Of a DNA stretch of 55,751 nucleotides, positions 46,947-55,285 are shown piece by piece. The DNA comes from Paracoccaceae bacterium (GTDB lineage Bacteria; Pseudomonadota; Alphaproteobacteria; Rhodobacterales; Rhodobacteraceae), in the NCBI GenBank assembly GCA_017854585.1, contig JAFMHK010000008.1, positions 63,286 through 119,036 on the forward strand, written 5' to 3'. Position 1 is the stretch's first letter, and each line of letters opens with the position of its first letter. Below the pieces are notes generated by a model, which saw nothing but the letters and a program-made list of their open reading frames with translations, did no database searches and was not told the DNA's origin. The position numbers and the translations under genes were made by a program.

Positions 46947-46961
46947 TTAACACCTGCTTAA
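46947..46961. promoter_or_regulatory. Candidate CtrA-binding site upstream of the GTA promoter
   Basis: The sequence TTAA-CACCTGC-TTAA has the exact TTAA-N7-TTAA layout of a full CtrA box. A third TTAA is at 46929-46932. The site is about 40 bases upstream of the -35. CtrA is required for GTA production in several Rhodobacterales, so direct control here is plausible but unproven. Confidence 0.45.
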
Positions 46962-46999
46962 GAATCTGCCACAAGACTGGGCCTTTTGACACATCCCCG

Positions 47000-48163
47000 C
47001 TACTGGCTTTCCACGGCGCGCTCCGCCTCGATCACACGCCAGCGCGCGACGTTGTCGTTATGCTCGTCCAGCGTTTCGGCAAACGCATGACCGCCCGTCC
47101 CATCAGCGACAAAGAACACGTAATCCGTATCTTCCGGGTTCAGGGCTGCTTCGATCGCCGCACGGCCCGGGTTTGCAATCGGGGTAATCGGCAATCCGTC
47201 GATGACATACGTATTCCACGGGTTGTCGTCGCGCAGCTCACTTTGGCGGATACCGCGCCCCAACACGCCACGCCCGTTTGTCACGCCGTAGATCACTGTC
47301 GGGTCCGTTTGAAGGCGCATTCCCCGGTTCAGGCGGTTCACGAAAACGCTCGCGACCCATCCACGTTCACTCGGCACCGAGGTTTCCTTTTCAATGATCG
47401 AGGCCAAGATCAGCGCCTCATCAATATCGGCCAACGGCAAGCCATCAACACGGTTGGCCCATGCGTCGGCCAATATTGCAGCCTGCGCGGCCTGCATCCT
47501 GTTGAGCAATTCGCTCCGGTCGGCGCCACGCGCCACTTCATAAGTATCTGGCGCCAGCATGCCTTCGGTGGGCAACTCCGGCACCTCGCCGGTCAGGAAC
47601 TCGGCTTGGTTCAGGCCTTCGACGATCTGCCAACTGGTCAATCCCTCAGGCACGGACACGCGATAGACAACGCCTGCGTCGCTCCCCGTCAGTTCGCGGT
47701 AAATCTCCGGCACATCCTCTTCGTAGGCAAAGGTCGCCAGTTCAACCAACTCGCCCGTTCCCGGCACCCGCTCGCGTAGCCGCATCTCGCCGGTGCCCTG
47801 ATTGCGCAAAACGAAGGTGGCGGTATAGCGAACGGTCGACGCAGCCCCCGATGTCACGATGTCCAAAACTTCGGCCATCGATGCACCTGCGGGGATCTCG
47901 TAGTTTCCGAACCGCAGATCCTGCGCACGGTCGGCATAATCCGTTCCTAGCCGAAAGATCATGCCGCTTGAAATTGCACCCTCAGAGGCAAGGTCTTCGG
48001 AAATCTCGCGCAGGTTCGCACCTCGGGGAACCTCGAAAAATATTGCCTCCTGCAACGGTCCCCGCGCCACAAACTCTTGCTGTCCCCAGGTGATCGCACC
48101 AGCCAGCGCAATCACCGCGACAATCAGAAAGCTCAGCCCGTTGGCCGCGATATGTTTCCACAT
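47000..48163 (-). CDS. mltG: Endolytic murein transglycosylase MltG
   Basis: The 387-residue inner-membrane enzyme cleaves nascent glycan strands, setting their length. It has one N-terminal membrane helix (residues about 10-27), a LysM-like region, and the YceG/MltG catalytic domain with the glutamate in LASIIEKETSVPSERGWVASVF. Four bases separate it from the fabF stop, so fabF-mltG are probably cotranscribed. In many Proteobacteria fabF-pabC-mltG-tmk form a unit; here the GTA cluster follows instead. Confidence 0.95.
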   Translation of the reverse strand: MWKHIAANGLSFLIVAVIALAGAITWGQQEFVARGPLQEAIFFEVPRGANLREISEDLASEGAISSGMIFRLGTDYADRAQDLRFGNYEIPAGASMAEVLDIVTSGAASTVRYTATFVLRNQGTGEMRLRERVPGTGELVELATFAYEEDVPEIYRELTGSDAGVVYRVSVPEGLTSWQIVEGLNQAEFLTGEVPELPTEGMLAPDTYEVARGADRSELLNRMQAAQAAILADAWANRVDGLPLADIDEALILASIIEKETSVPSERGWVASVFVNRLNRGMRLQTDPTVIYGVTNGRGVLGRGIRQSELRDDNPWNTYVIDGLPITPIANPGRAAIEAALNPEDTDYVFFVADGTGGHAFAETLDEHNDNVARWRVIEAERAVESQ

Positions 48164-48167
48164 CCGA

Positions 48168-49424
48168 TCAGGCCTTTCCCATGATCAGGCACGCGTTGGT
48201 CCCGCCAAACCCGAACGAATTCGACTGGACCACGTTGATCTCTCCTTTTACTGCCGCGTTGGCGCAAAGGTTGATCGCGGTTTCCGCAGCAGGGTTGTCC
48301 AAGTTGATGGTCGGTGGCGCGATCTGGTCGCGGATCGCGAGAATCGAAAAGATCGCTTCGATGGCGCCTGCAGCACCCAGCAAATGCCCCGTCGCCGACT
48401 TTGTGGACGACATCAACACACGGCCTGCGTGCGCGCCCATCAGGCGCTCCACCGCGCCCAGTTCAATCGTATCGGCCATCGTCGATGTGCCGTGCGCATT
48501 CACATAATCGATATCGCTCGGCTGTAATCCGGCCCGCTTCAATGCGGCCCGCATCGCGCGTTCCGCGCCCTCGTGATCCGGCGGTGGCGCGGTGATGTGA
48601 TGCGCATCACCCGATAATCCGTATCCCAGAATTTCGGCGTAGATCTTTGCGCCGCGTGCCTTGGCGTGCTCGTATTCCTCCAACACGACAACGCCCGCAC
48701 CTTCGCCCATCACGAACCCGTCGCTGTCGCTATCCCAAGGGCGGCTTGCCTTCTTTGGCTCATGTCCGCGCTTGGTGCTCAACGCCTTGCATGCGTTGAA
48801 CCCGGCAATGCCGATCGCGCCGATGGGGCTTTCGGCACCGCCTGCCACCATCACGTCCGCATCATCCAACGCGATCAACCGCGCCGCGTCGCCGATCGCA
48901 TGCGCACCTGTGGAACAGGCCGTGACAACCGCATGGTTCGGCCCTTTGAACCCATATCGGATCGAAACCTGCCCGGAGATCAGGTTGATCAACGCGCCGG
49001 GCACGAAGAACGGGCTCACCCTGCGGGGGCCGCGCTCATGCAAAATGATCGAGGTATCGGCAATCGAGTTCAGCCCACCAATGCCCGATCCGATCAAAAC
49101 TCCGGTGCGCCACTGTTCTTCGCCTGCCTTCGGGGTCCAGCCGCTATCGGCCACGGCCTGAACCGCCGCTGCCATGCCATACAAGATGAAATCATCCACC
49201 TTGCGCTGCTCCTTCGGCTCCATCCACTCGTCAGGGTTGAAGGTTCCGTCGGTGCCGTCACCGCGCAAAACTTCGCAAGCATAGGTCGTCGCAAACCCAG
49301 TCGTATCAAACTTGGTTATCGGACCTGCGCCTGATTCTCCGGCCAACAGCCGCGCCCAGGTTTCTTCCACACCGCTCGCCAGCGGCGTCACCAGCCCTAG
49401 GCCTGTCACAACAACACGACGCAT
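48168..49424 (-). CDS. fabF: Beta-ketoacyl-ACP synthase II
   Basis: A 418-residue condensing enzyme of fatty-acid elongation. The triad is Cys in VTACSTGAHAIG, His in NAHGTSTMADT and His in SATGHLLGAAG. Length and motifs (MRRVVVTGLGLVTPLASG) match FabF. It is between acpP (upstream) and mltG (downstream) as in many bacteria. A terminator lies between acpP and fabF, so fabF may receive less transcription than acpP. Confidence 0.97.
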   Translation of the reverse strand: MRRVVVTGLGLVTPLASGVEETWARLLAGESGAGPITKFDTTGFATTYACEVLRGDGTDGTFNPDEWMEPKEQRKVDDFILYGMAAAVQAVADSGWTPKAGEEQWRTGVLIGSGIGGLNSIADTSIILHERGPRRVSPFFVPGALINLISGQVSIRYGFKGPNHAVVTACSTGAHAIGDAARLIALDDADVMVAGGAESPIGAIGIAGFNACKALSTKRGHEPKKASRPWDSDSDGFVMGEGAGVVVLEEYEHAKARGAKIYAEILGYGLSGDAHHITAPPPDHEGAERAMRAALKRAGLQPSDIDYVNAHGTSTMADTIELGAVERLMGAHAGRVLMSSTKSATGHLLGAAGAIEAIFSILAIRDQIAPPTINLDNPAAETAINLCANAAVKGEINVVQSNSFGFGGTNACLIMGKA

Positions 49425-49527
49425 CCGCTCTGCCCCTTATTGGTCTTTCGGTTCGTACCCTGATAGCGCCATGCCCGGTCTGGGGGCAATCCCCCCTCGG
49501 GTTAACGGCGGCATGGCTTTGCCAATG

Positions 49528-49556
49528 AAAAACGGCGCCCCTTCTGGGACGCCGTT
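49528..49556 (-). terminator. Intrinsic terminator between acpP and fabF
   Basis: On the minus strand, ACGGCGTCCC and GGGGCGCCGT form a 10-bp stem (one wobble) around AGAA, followed by TTTTT. It starts just after the acpP stop. Because acyl carrier protein is needed in large amounts, a partial terminator here could separate high acpP from lower fabF expression. Confidence 0.85.
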
Positions 49557-49583
49557 CAAATCTACGCCAAAAGCTCGTGGAAC

Positions 49584-49817
49584 TTATTGGGCTTCATTGA
49601 TGAACTTGACCGCATCGCCGAACGTCTGGATCGTCTCGGCTGCGTCATCGGGGATCTCGATGCCGAATTCTTCCTCAAACGCCATCACCAACTCGACAGT
49701 GTCCAGCGAGTCTGCGCCGAGGTCGTCGATGAACGACGCATTCTCAGTGACTTTGTCCTCTTCCACACTCAGGTGCTCGACGACGATTTTCTTAACGCGA
49801 TCTGCGATGTCGCTCAT
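49584..49817 (-). CDS. acpP: Acyl carrier protein
   Basis: The 77-residue acidic carrier of growing acyl chains. The phosphopantetheine serine is Ser37 in [13 protein letters not shown]. It lies in the usual fabG-acpP-fabF order except that a DUF2726 gene in the opposite direction separates it from fabG. A good promoter lies about 130 bases upstream, and a terminator follows, so it may be largely monocistronic. Confidence 0.98.
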   Translation of the reverse strand: MSDIADRVKKIVVEHLSVEEDKVTENASFIDDLGADSLDTVELVMAFEEEFGIEIPDDAAETIQTFGDAVKFINEAQ

Positions 49818-49945
49818 GGGTCTTCCTCATTCGTTAGCGTTGCAAAATGCAACGCTTGTCTTTGGTTATGCCATTCCGGCCGCTCACTGCCCCGTCTCAC
49901 AACGGAACCGACCGGATGGCACCGCCTCCGGCAAATTCTGCGCCG

Positions 49946-49973
49946 CCTATAGCATACTCGGACGGGAAGGCAA
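49946..49973 (-). promoter_or_regulatory. Candidate acpP promoter
   Basis: On the minus strand, TTGCCT is followed after 16 bases by TATAGG with an extended TGC before it. It is about 130 bases upstream of the acpP start. It gives acpP its own promoter, consistent with the reversed gene upstream. Confidence 0.5.
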
Positions 49974-50234
49974 CCGCATTGAACATGCCGCAACGCCGAT
50001 GGCGGGGGCCTTGTGCCATCGCAGAACGGGTCCGCCGCACAACCCGAGATGTCTGCCATTCCATCCGTGCATCATGAAGACCCCTGCCCCGAATTTGACA
50101 TTGAGCCATCTTATTCCGGCCCAATTACCAGCCAAATATGGCAACAACTGTTTATAGACGATGAACAATCTCACACAGGCTTATGCCGTCCGTCCTTCGC
50201 CTCATCAGGCGGGACGCGCGAAGGGGACTGGAAC
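49974..50234. other. Intergenic region between acpP and the DUF2726 gene
   Basis: Together with the 5' leader of acpP, this divergent region covers about 417 bases. Besides the acpP promoter, I see only the AAGGGG ribosome site of the DUF2726 gene and no convincing RNA or small gene. Confidence 0.4.
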
Positions 50235-50831
50235 ATGATGAACCTCGGCATCTTTGGAAAAAGCGCCCAAAGTATCCAAAAACCGTCTGTTGCCGGGATG
50301 TCCGAGGTGCAGGCGCCCTATCGTCGACGGCGCGCCAGACCCGTGGAGATCGATCCAAAAGCCGCCCATCGGCCCGATCTCACTGAACCGGACTGGCACC
50401 TTGATTGCATCAAGGCCACCCGGTTCCGCCGCACACCCTTGCTTGACGATGAGCGGCGCGAACTTTTCGATCTCATCGAAGACATCGTTGCATGGCAGGG
50501 TTACCCGTTCCGGGTCATGTCACAGGTCGCGCTGTCCAAGCTTGTCTCGCCTCTGGCAGCCGGATTCGAAGCGCCCTTCCGCGCTGCGGACGCCCGCCAT
50601 GCCATCTCCCGCCACCGGGTGGATTTTGCAATTCTCGACCTCGATGCAAACGTCCAACTCGTCATCGAATATCAAGAGCCGCTCAGCTATGTCGGGACGG
50701 CGCAAATCATGAACGCCGTCACCCGCGAGACTTTGGCAAAGGCCGACATTCCAGCCATCGCCGTGCGTCCCGACTTTACTCTGGAAAGCTTGCGCAAGCA
50801 GATCCAAGACGTCTTGGGTCCACCCAGCTAA
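50235..50831 (+). CDS. DUF2726 domain protein of unknown function
   Basis: A 198-residue protein with a DUF2726-like domain in the second half (LFDLIEDIVAW, VMSQVALSKLV, VDFAILDLDANVQLVIEYQ), a region related to the restriction-endonuclease fold; the acidic VDFAI and VIEYQ strands are where such a nuclease site would lie. The first ~60 residues are basic and Pro/Arg-rich. It has no signal peptide. The ribosome site AAGGGG precedes two ATG codons; the first is used. It is inserted against the direction of the fabG and acpP genes, ending 7 bases from the fabG stop. Confidence 0.75.
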   Translation: MMNLGIFGKSAQSIQKPSVAGMSEVQAPYRRRRARPVEIDPKAAHRPDLTEPDWHLDCIKATRFRRTPLLDDERRELFDLIEDIVAWQGYPFRVMSQVALSKLVSPLAAGFEAPFRAADARHAISRHRVDFAILDLDANVQLVIEYQEPLSYVGTAQIMNAVTRETLAKADIPAIAVRPDFTLESLRKQIQDVLGPPS

Positions 50832-50838
50832 GGCCGCT

Positions 50839-51576
50839 TCACAGCATCGCCATTCCGCCATTCACATGCAACGTCGCGCCCGTGACATAGCCCGCCTCGG
50901 CGCTGGCCAGATACAGCGTCGCGGCCGCAATTTCGGCCGGGCTGCCCATCCGTCCGGCAGGAATCTGGACCAATATCTTGGCTTTCTGATCATCGGTAAG
51001 TTTGTCGGTCATCGCCGTTTCGATGAACCCCGGCGCCACGCAGTTCACGGTGATCCCCCGGCTGGCGACCTCATAAGCAAGGCTTTTCGACATCCCGATC
51101 ACACCAGCTTTCGACGCCGCGTAATTCCCCTGTCCGGGGTTGCCTGTTGCCCCAACGATCGAGCTGATATTCACGATCCGGCCCCAGCGCGCTTTCATCA
51201 TGCCGCGCAGCACGCCCCGACACAGCCGGAATGTCGACGTCATGTTGACCTCGATCACTTGCGCCCACTCATCGTCGCTCATGCGCATGAACAGGTTGTC
51301 GCGCGTGATGCCCGCGTTGTTCACCAACACATCGACCGATCCCATCGCCGCGACCGCCGCCTTGGGCAGGGCCTCCACCGCATCGGCATCGCTCAGATTG
51401 CAGGGCAACACATGCGCACGCTCTCCCAATTCGTCTGCCAGCGCCTCCAACGGCGCCTCCCTTGTGCCGGACAGGCCAACGGTTGCCCCGGCGCCATGCA
51501 GGACCCGCGCAATCTCCGCGCCAATCCCGCCGGATGCACCGGTTACCAGCGCGGCTTTTCCCGTCAAATCAAACAT
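50839..51576 (-). CDS. fabG: 3-oxoacyl-[acyl-carrier-protein] reductase
   Basis: The 245-residue short-chain dehydrogenase reduces beta-ketoacyl-ACP with NADPH. It shows TGASGGIGAEIA at the cofactor site, NNAGITRDN, the catalytic serine in NISSIVG, Tyr-x3-Lys in YAASKAG, and VNCVAPGFIET. The ATG at 51576 has GAGGAGAG with good spacing; a TTG two codons upstream is also possible. It is convergent with the DUF2726 gene, which breaks the usual fabG-acpP link. Confidence 0.97.
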   Translation of the reverse strand: MFDLTGKAALVTGASGGIGAEIARVLHGAGATVGLSGTREAPLEALADELGERAHVLPCNLSDADAVEALPKAAVAAMGSVDVLVNNAGITRDNLFMRMSDDEWAQVIEVNMTSTFRLCRGVLRGMMKARWGRIVNISSIVGATGNPGQGNYAASKAGVIGMSKSLAYEVASRGITVNCVAPGFIETAMTDKLTDDQKAKILVQIPAGRMGSPAEIAAATLYLASAEAGYVTGATLHVNGGMAML

Positions 51577-51594
51577 TTGCAACTCTCCTCTGCC

Positions 51595-52167
51595 TCAATT
51601 CGGTGTCACCAGACCAAAGCGCAATTGGTCGTGGTTGGTGATGATATGCACGTCTTCGGTTTCCCGCAGCGTCTCCGCGAACTCCACGAACGCCGCATCG
51701 CCCAGCATCACGCGCGCATATGCACCCCGTTCGACCCGGGCCGCGCTGGAATCGTCATACGGCCACCCGCGACTGCGCGCGACGTCCGCCCCCGTGATCA
51801 CCAGATTTCCACCTTGAACCTCACGGTCCACGCCTGCCGCGAACAGCAAGATCGCGTCGTTGTTCAGATCCCCGATGGCCCGCGTCGCAAGACCACGTCC
51901 CCGGATCAGGTATCCCATCTGCACAAGCCAGCCGGTGTCATCCGCCCCGGGGATATCCCCCAGAACCACGACCTCCAATTCCGGGTGCTCATCAAGCAAA
52001 CGCTCGATGCGGTCTGCGGCCGCCCCCGAAATGGGGCCCGCGATGAACATTTCGGGGCCCGTCACACGGAATTCGGTGGCCCCCGCGCCGGCAAACCGGA
52101 TCAACGCCCCGCCACCTGCCAACATGGCAACCAGAATGGCCGCAAAGATCAACAGTCGCCTAAGCAC
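51595..52167 (-). CDS. Membrane-anchored periplasmic protein, degenerate ClpP-like (COG3904-like)
   Basis: A 190-residue protein with one N-terminal membrane helix (LLIFAAILVAMLAGGGALI) and a periplasmic domain. The order of strands, VTGPEMFIAGPI, VVVLGDIPGADD and the helix-turn around YLIRGRGLATRAI, resembles predicted periplasmic ClpP/crotonase-fold proteins, but the serine and SPGG-like motifs are absent, so it is probably not an active protease. I use the GTG at 52167, which overlaps the fabD stop by 8 bases; the frame extends upstream inside fabD. It sits between fabD and fabG. Confidence 0.6.
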   Translation of the reverse strand: MLRRLLIFAAILVAMLAGGGALIRFAGAGATEFRVTGPEMFIAGPISGAAADRIERLLDEHPELEVVVLGDIPGADDTGWLVQMGYLIRGRGLATRAIGDLNNDAILLFAAGVDREVQGGNLVITGADVARSRGWPYDDSSAARVERGAYARVMLGDAAFVEFAETLRETEDVHIITNHDQLRFGLVTPN

Positions 52168-53104
52168 CCAGTGCTGCCTCCGCGGCCGCCTTGACCTCAT
52201 CCGGGGTGCCGACCGCACGCGTCGCGATGTCCTTGGCGATCCGCCGCACCATCCCGCAAAGCGCCTTGCCCGCACCGATCTCCCACATCTCGGTCACGCC
52301 ATGGGCGTCCATCCACAGCACACTTTCACGCCAGCGAACCGACCCGGTGACCTGATGGACCAGATTATTCCGAATCAACATTCGCGAGGTTTCGGCGCGC
52401 GCAGTCACATTCCCGACCAGCGGCACGACCGGCTCTTCGATATCAACGTGGCTCAGCGCCTCTGCCATCGCGTCGGCGGCGGGCTGCATCAAGGCGCAAT
52501 GGAATGGGGCGCTGACCGGCAATATCACTGCCCTCTTCGCGCCCTTTACCTTTGCGATTTCCACGGCCCGCATGATGGCGGCCCGATGTCCCGACACCAC
52601 GACCTGACCCGGATCATTGTCATTCGCCGCCTGACACACCTGATCTTCGGCGGCTTCATCGGCCACTGCCTTCGCGGCGGCAAAATCCAGACCCAGCAGC
52701 GCCGCCATCGCGCCTTCTCCCTGCGGCACGGCTTTTTGCATCGCGTCACCGCGCACCCGCAAAAGACGCGCCGTATCAGCCAACGAAATCGAACCCGCCG
52801 CGCACAACGCCGAATATTCACCCAGCGAATGCCCCGCCACATATGCAGCAGCGGTCACGTCGATACCTTCCGCCTTCAACGCGGCCATTGCCGCCATTGA
52901 CGTGGCCATCAGCGCTGGCTGCGCGTTGCGGGTCAGGGTCAGGTCATCCTGACTGCCCTCCCAGATCATTGCGCTCAGATTTTCACCCAAGGCGGCGTCG
53001 ACCTCGTCGAAAACGGCGCGGGCAGCGGGATAGGCATTGGCAAGATCGCGGCCCATGCCGATCGTCTGCGCGCCCTGTCCGGGGAAAATGAAGGCTCGGG
53101 TCAT
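52160..53104 (-). CDS. fabD: Malonyl CoA-acyl carrier protein transacylase
   Basis: The 314-residue FabD loads malonyl groups onto ACP. It begins with FIFPGQGAQTIGM, has the nucleophile in AGHSLGEYSAL, the malonyl-binding arginine region around GDAMQ, and the histidine in APFHCALMQPA. It is the first gene of the minus-strand fab cluster (fabD, membrane protein, fabG). A start with good context follows a 143-base divergent gap to the cytochrome b561 gene. Confidence 0.97.
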   Translation of the reverse strand: MTRAFIFPGQGAQTIGMGRDLANAYPAARAVFDEVDAALGENLSAMIWEGSQDDLTLTRNAQPALMATSMAAMAALKAEGIDVTAAAYVAGHSLGEYSALCAAGSISLADTARLLRVRGDAMQKAVPQGEGAMAALLGLDFAAAKAVADEAAEDQVCQAANDNDPGQVVVSGHRAAIMRAVEIAKVKGAKRAVILPVSAPFHCALMQPAADAMAEALSHVDIEEPVVPLVGNVTARAETSRMLIRNNLVHQVTGSVRWRESVLWMDAHGVTEMWEIGAGKALCGMVRRIAKDIATRAVGTPDEVKAAAEAALGA

Positions 53105-53247
53105 GGGCGTGTCTCCTCCGTCAAAACCGCTGCTCTCGGGCTAACGCATGGGGCGCGGCTAAGCAATTGCGAACAGATGTTGCGTATTGCCACCGGACGC
53201 CCCTACCGTAGACCAAACAGACCGATGTCTCACGAGCGGAACTTGCC

Positions 53248-54462
53248 ATGGCCACCCTCCCGGCACCTCGATTTGCCAACACGACGGCGCGATATGGCGG
53301 CGTTGCCAAGACGTTTCATTGGCTGACGGCGTTGCTCGTCCTCACCGCCTTCCCGCTTGGCCTTATCGCAAATGATTTGCCCTACGATACCTCCGCCGCG
53401 CTCGCGGCCAAAGCCACCATGTTCTCGATGCACAAGACCGTTGGCGTCATGGCCTTTGCGGTGGGGCTGGCGCGGATCGCATGGGCGTTTACCCAGCCGC
53501 GCCCGGCCTTGCTCAACGCACACAAACCGGCCGAGGCGCGCCTTGCCGATCTGGTGCACTGGCTGCTCTATTCATCGCTTGTGATCGTGCCGCTTTCGGG
53601 CTGGCTTGGTCACGCGGCAAGCTCGGGCTTCGCGCCGATCTGGTGGCCCTTCGGCCAGACGCTGCCCTTTGTGCCTCAGTCCGACGCCGTCGCCGCATTT
53701 TTCGGGGCATGGCACTGGGTTTTCACCAAGGTCTTGGGGCTGTCGGTGATATTGCACATCGCCGGCGCCATCAAACATCACGTGATCGACAAGGATGCGA
53801 CCCTGCGCCGGATGTTGCCGGGCGTTTGCGAACTGCCACAAGACCTGCAGTCAGTGCTTCTTACGCGTGGACCTTTGCTTGCTGCGGCTGCCATCTGGGC
53901 GGTAGCCTTGACCGGCGGCACGATCATGGGCCTGCTGCAATCGGATGCGGCGGCGCCCGCGCCAGAACTCGCTGCGGTGCAGTCGGAATGGGTCGTTCAG
54001 GATGGCGCACTGTCCATCACCGTGCAGCAATTGGGCACTGCCGTCACAGGCCAATTCGCCGATTGGACAGCCGACATCACGTTTGATCCCGACGCCAATC
54101 CGTTGGGACAGGTGGCCGTGACAATCGCCATTGCAAGCCTAAGCCTTGGCGGCGTGACACCTCAGGCACTGGAACCCGAATTCTTCAACGCGGCCGCATT
54201 TCAGACCGCAACCTTCAGTGGCCCGATCATCGCAGATGGCGACGCCTACGCCGTTGACGGCACCCTGATCCTTGTCGGGCAATCCCTACCGGTCCGCCTG
54301 CCCTTCACGCTGGAACTTGCCGGCGACAGGGCCACCGCGACAGGTCAGGTTACCCTTGATCGCCGCGATTTTGGCATGGGGCCCAGTTATCCCGATGAAA
54401 GCGGCGTCGGCTTCAGCGTTGTGGTTGATATGACGCTCACGGCCCAACGCGCATCGCAATAG
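53248..54462 (+). CDS. Cytochrome b561 - YceI fusion protein
   Basis: A 404-residue two-part protein. Residues about 15-190 form a four-helix cytochrome b561 domain with heme-type histidines in FHWLTALL, MHKTVGV, VHWLLY and LHIAGAIKHH. A further membrane segment near 208-228 leads to a periplasmic YceI domain (about 240-402, SITVQQLGTAVTGQF, FGMGPSYPDESGVGFSV). YceI domains are lipocalin-like and bind isoprenoids such as quinone precursors, so the fusion may pass electrons between the membrane quinone pool and a bound lipid (inference). It is convergent with a free-standing YceI gene. Confidence 0.9.
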   Translation: MATLPAPRFANTTARYGGVAKTFHWLTALLVLTAFPLGLIANDLPYDTSAALAAKATMFSMHKTVGVMAFAVGLARIAWAFTQPRPALLNAHKPAEARLADLVHWLLYSSLVIVPLSGWLGHAASSGFAPIWWPFGQTLPFVPQSDAVAAFFGAWHWVFTKVLGLSVILHIAGAIKHHVIDKDATLRRMLPGVCELPQDLQSVLLTRGPLLAAAAIWAVALTGGTIMGLLQSDAAAPAPELAAVQSEWVVQDGALSITVQQLGTAVTGQFADWTADITFDPDANPLGQVAVTIAIASLSLGGVTPQALEPEFFNAAAFQTATFSGPIIADGDAYAVDGTLILVGQSLPVRLPFTLELAGDRATATGQVTLDRRDFGMGPSYPDESGVGFSVVVDMTLTAQRASQ

Positions 54463-54562
54463 CGGAACGGCACGACAAAATCGCGCGGGTGCAACCGCCC
54501 ACCCCCACGAAAAAGGTCGCCCCTGATGCTGCGGCGGCCCAAATCAACGGCATCACGCAGCC

Positions 54563-55168
54563 TTAGCCCGAAACATCGGCCTCGCGGATCGCCTCGATTG
54601 AAATCCACACTTCGACTTCATCGCCAATGAACGGCGTCAAGGCGCCGAGGCCGAAGTCCGTGCGGCTCAGCGTCGTGGTCGCATCAAAGCCGGCCACCAA
54701 CGCACCATTCATGTCGGGCATCATGCTGGGGCCCGCGCCGTTCAACACGGCGTCCAGCACGATCTCAACCGTTGCACCCGCAATGGTCAGGTTCCCCGTG
54801 ATCAGGCCGGTGTCATCGCCAGTCACTTCTATGCCGGTCGATTCAAAACTGATCATGTCGCCTTCGGACACGTCAAAGAAACCATCGCCCAGCAGGTTGG
54901 CATCACGGGCTTCCCAGCCGGTGAATATGGACGACGTCGGCATCGACACACGGACCGACGAATTCGCAGCCTCCTCAGCATCGAACATGATCTCGCCCCC
55001 AAACCCCGAGAACATGCCCCAAGTCGTGGAAAGCCCCAGATGATCCCATGAAAAAACGATCTGGCTGTGACTGGGATCCAGCACATACATCTCGGCGTCG
55101 GCCGATGCGGCTGTGGCCGCCGTCGCCATTGCGGCAACAAGTGCCGTGGTGGAAAGGAAACGCGTCAT
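54563..55168 (-). CDS. Secreted YceI family protein
   Basis: A 201-residue periplasmic YceI protein with a signal peptide (TRFLSTTALVAAMATAATAASA) and the lipocalin-like fold that binds long isoprenoid chains (YVLDPSHSQIVFSWDHLGLSTTWGMF, FGLGALTPFIGDEVEV). Its exact role is unknown; E. coli YceI is induced by high pH. It is convergent with the cytochrome b561-YceI fusion, about 100 bases apart, suggesting the two domains work together. The ATG at 55168 is used because it gives a standard signal peptide. Confidence 0.9.
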   Translation of the reverse strand: MTRFLSTTALVAAMATAATAASADAEMYVLDPSHSQIVFSWDHLGLSTTWGMFSGFGGEIMFDAEEAANSSVRVSMPTSSIFTGWEARDANLLGDGFFDVSEGDMISFESTGIEVTGDDTGLITGNLTIAGATVEIVLDAVLNGAGPSMMPDMNGALVAGFDATTTLSRTDFGLGALTPFIGDEVEVWISIEAIREADVSG

Positions 55169-55285
55169 CAATGTTACTCCCGGTAGGATTAAAACATACC
55201 CTAAGGACGCATGTTCCACCAGATCAGCAACTCGTCATACGATCACATGACCTGTGCGCTCGTTCACACAAATCCCCATGGGGCC

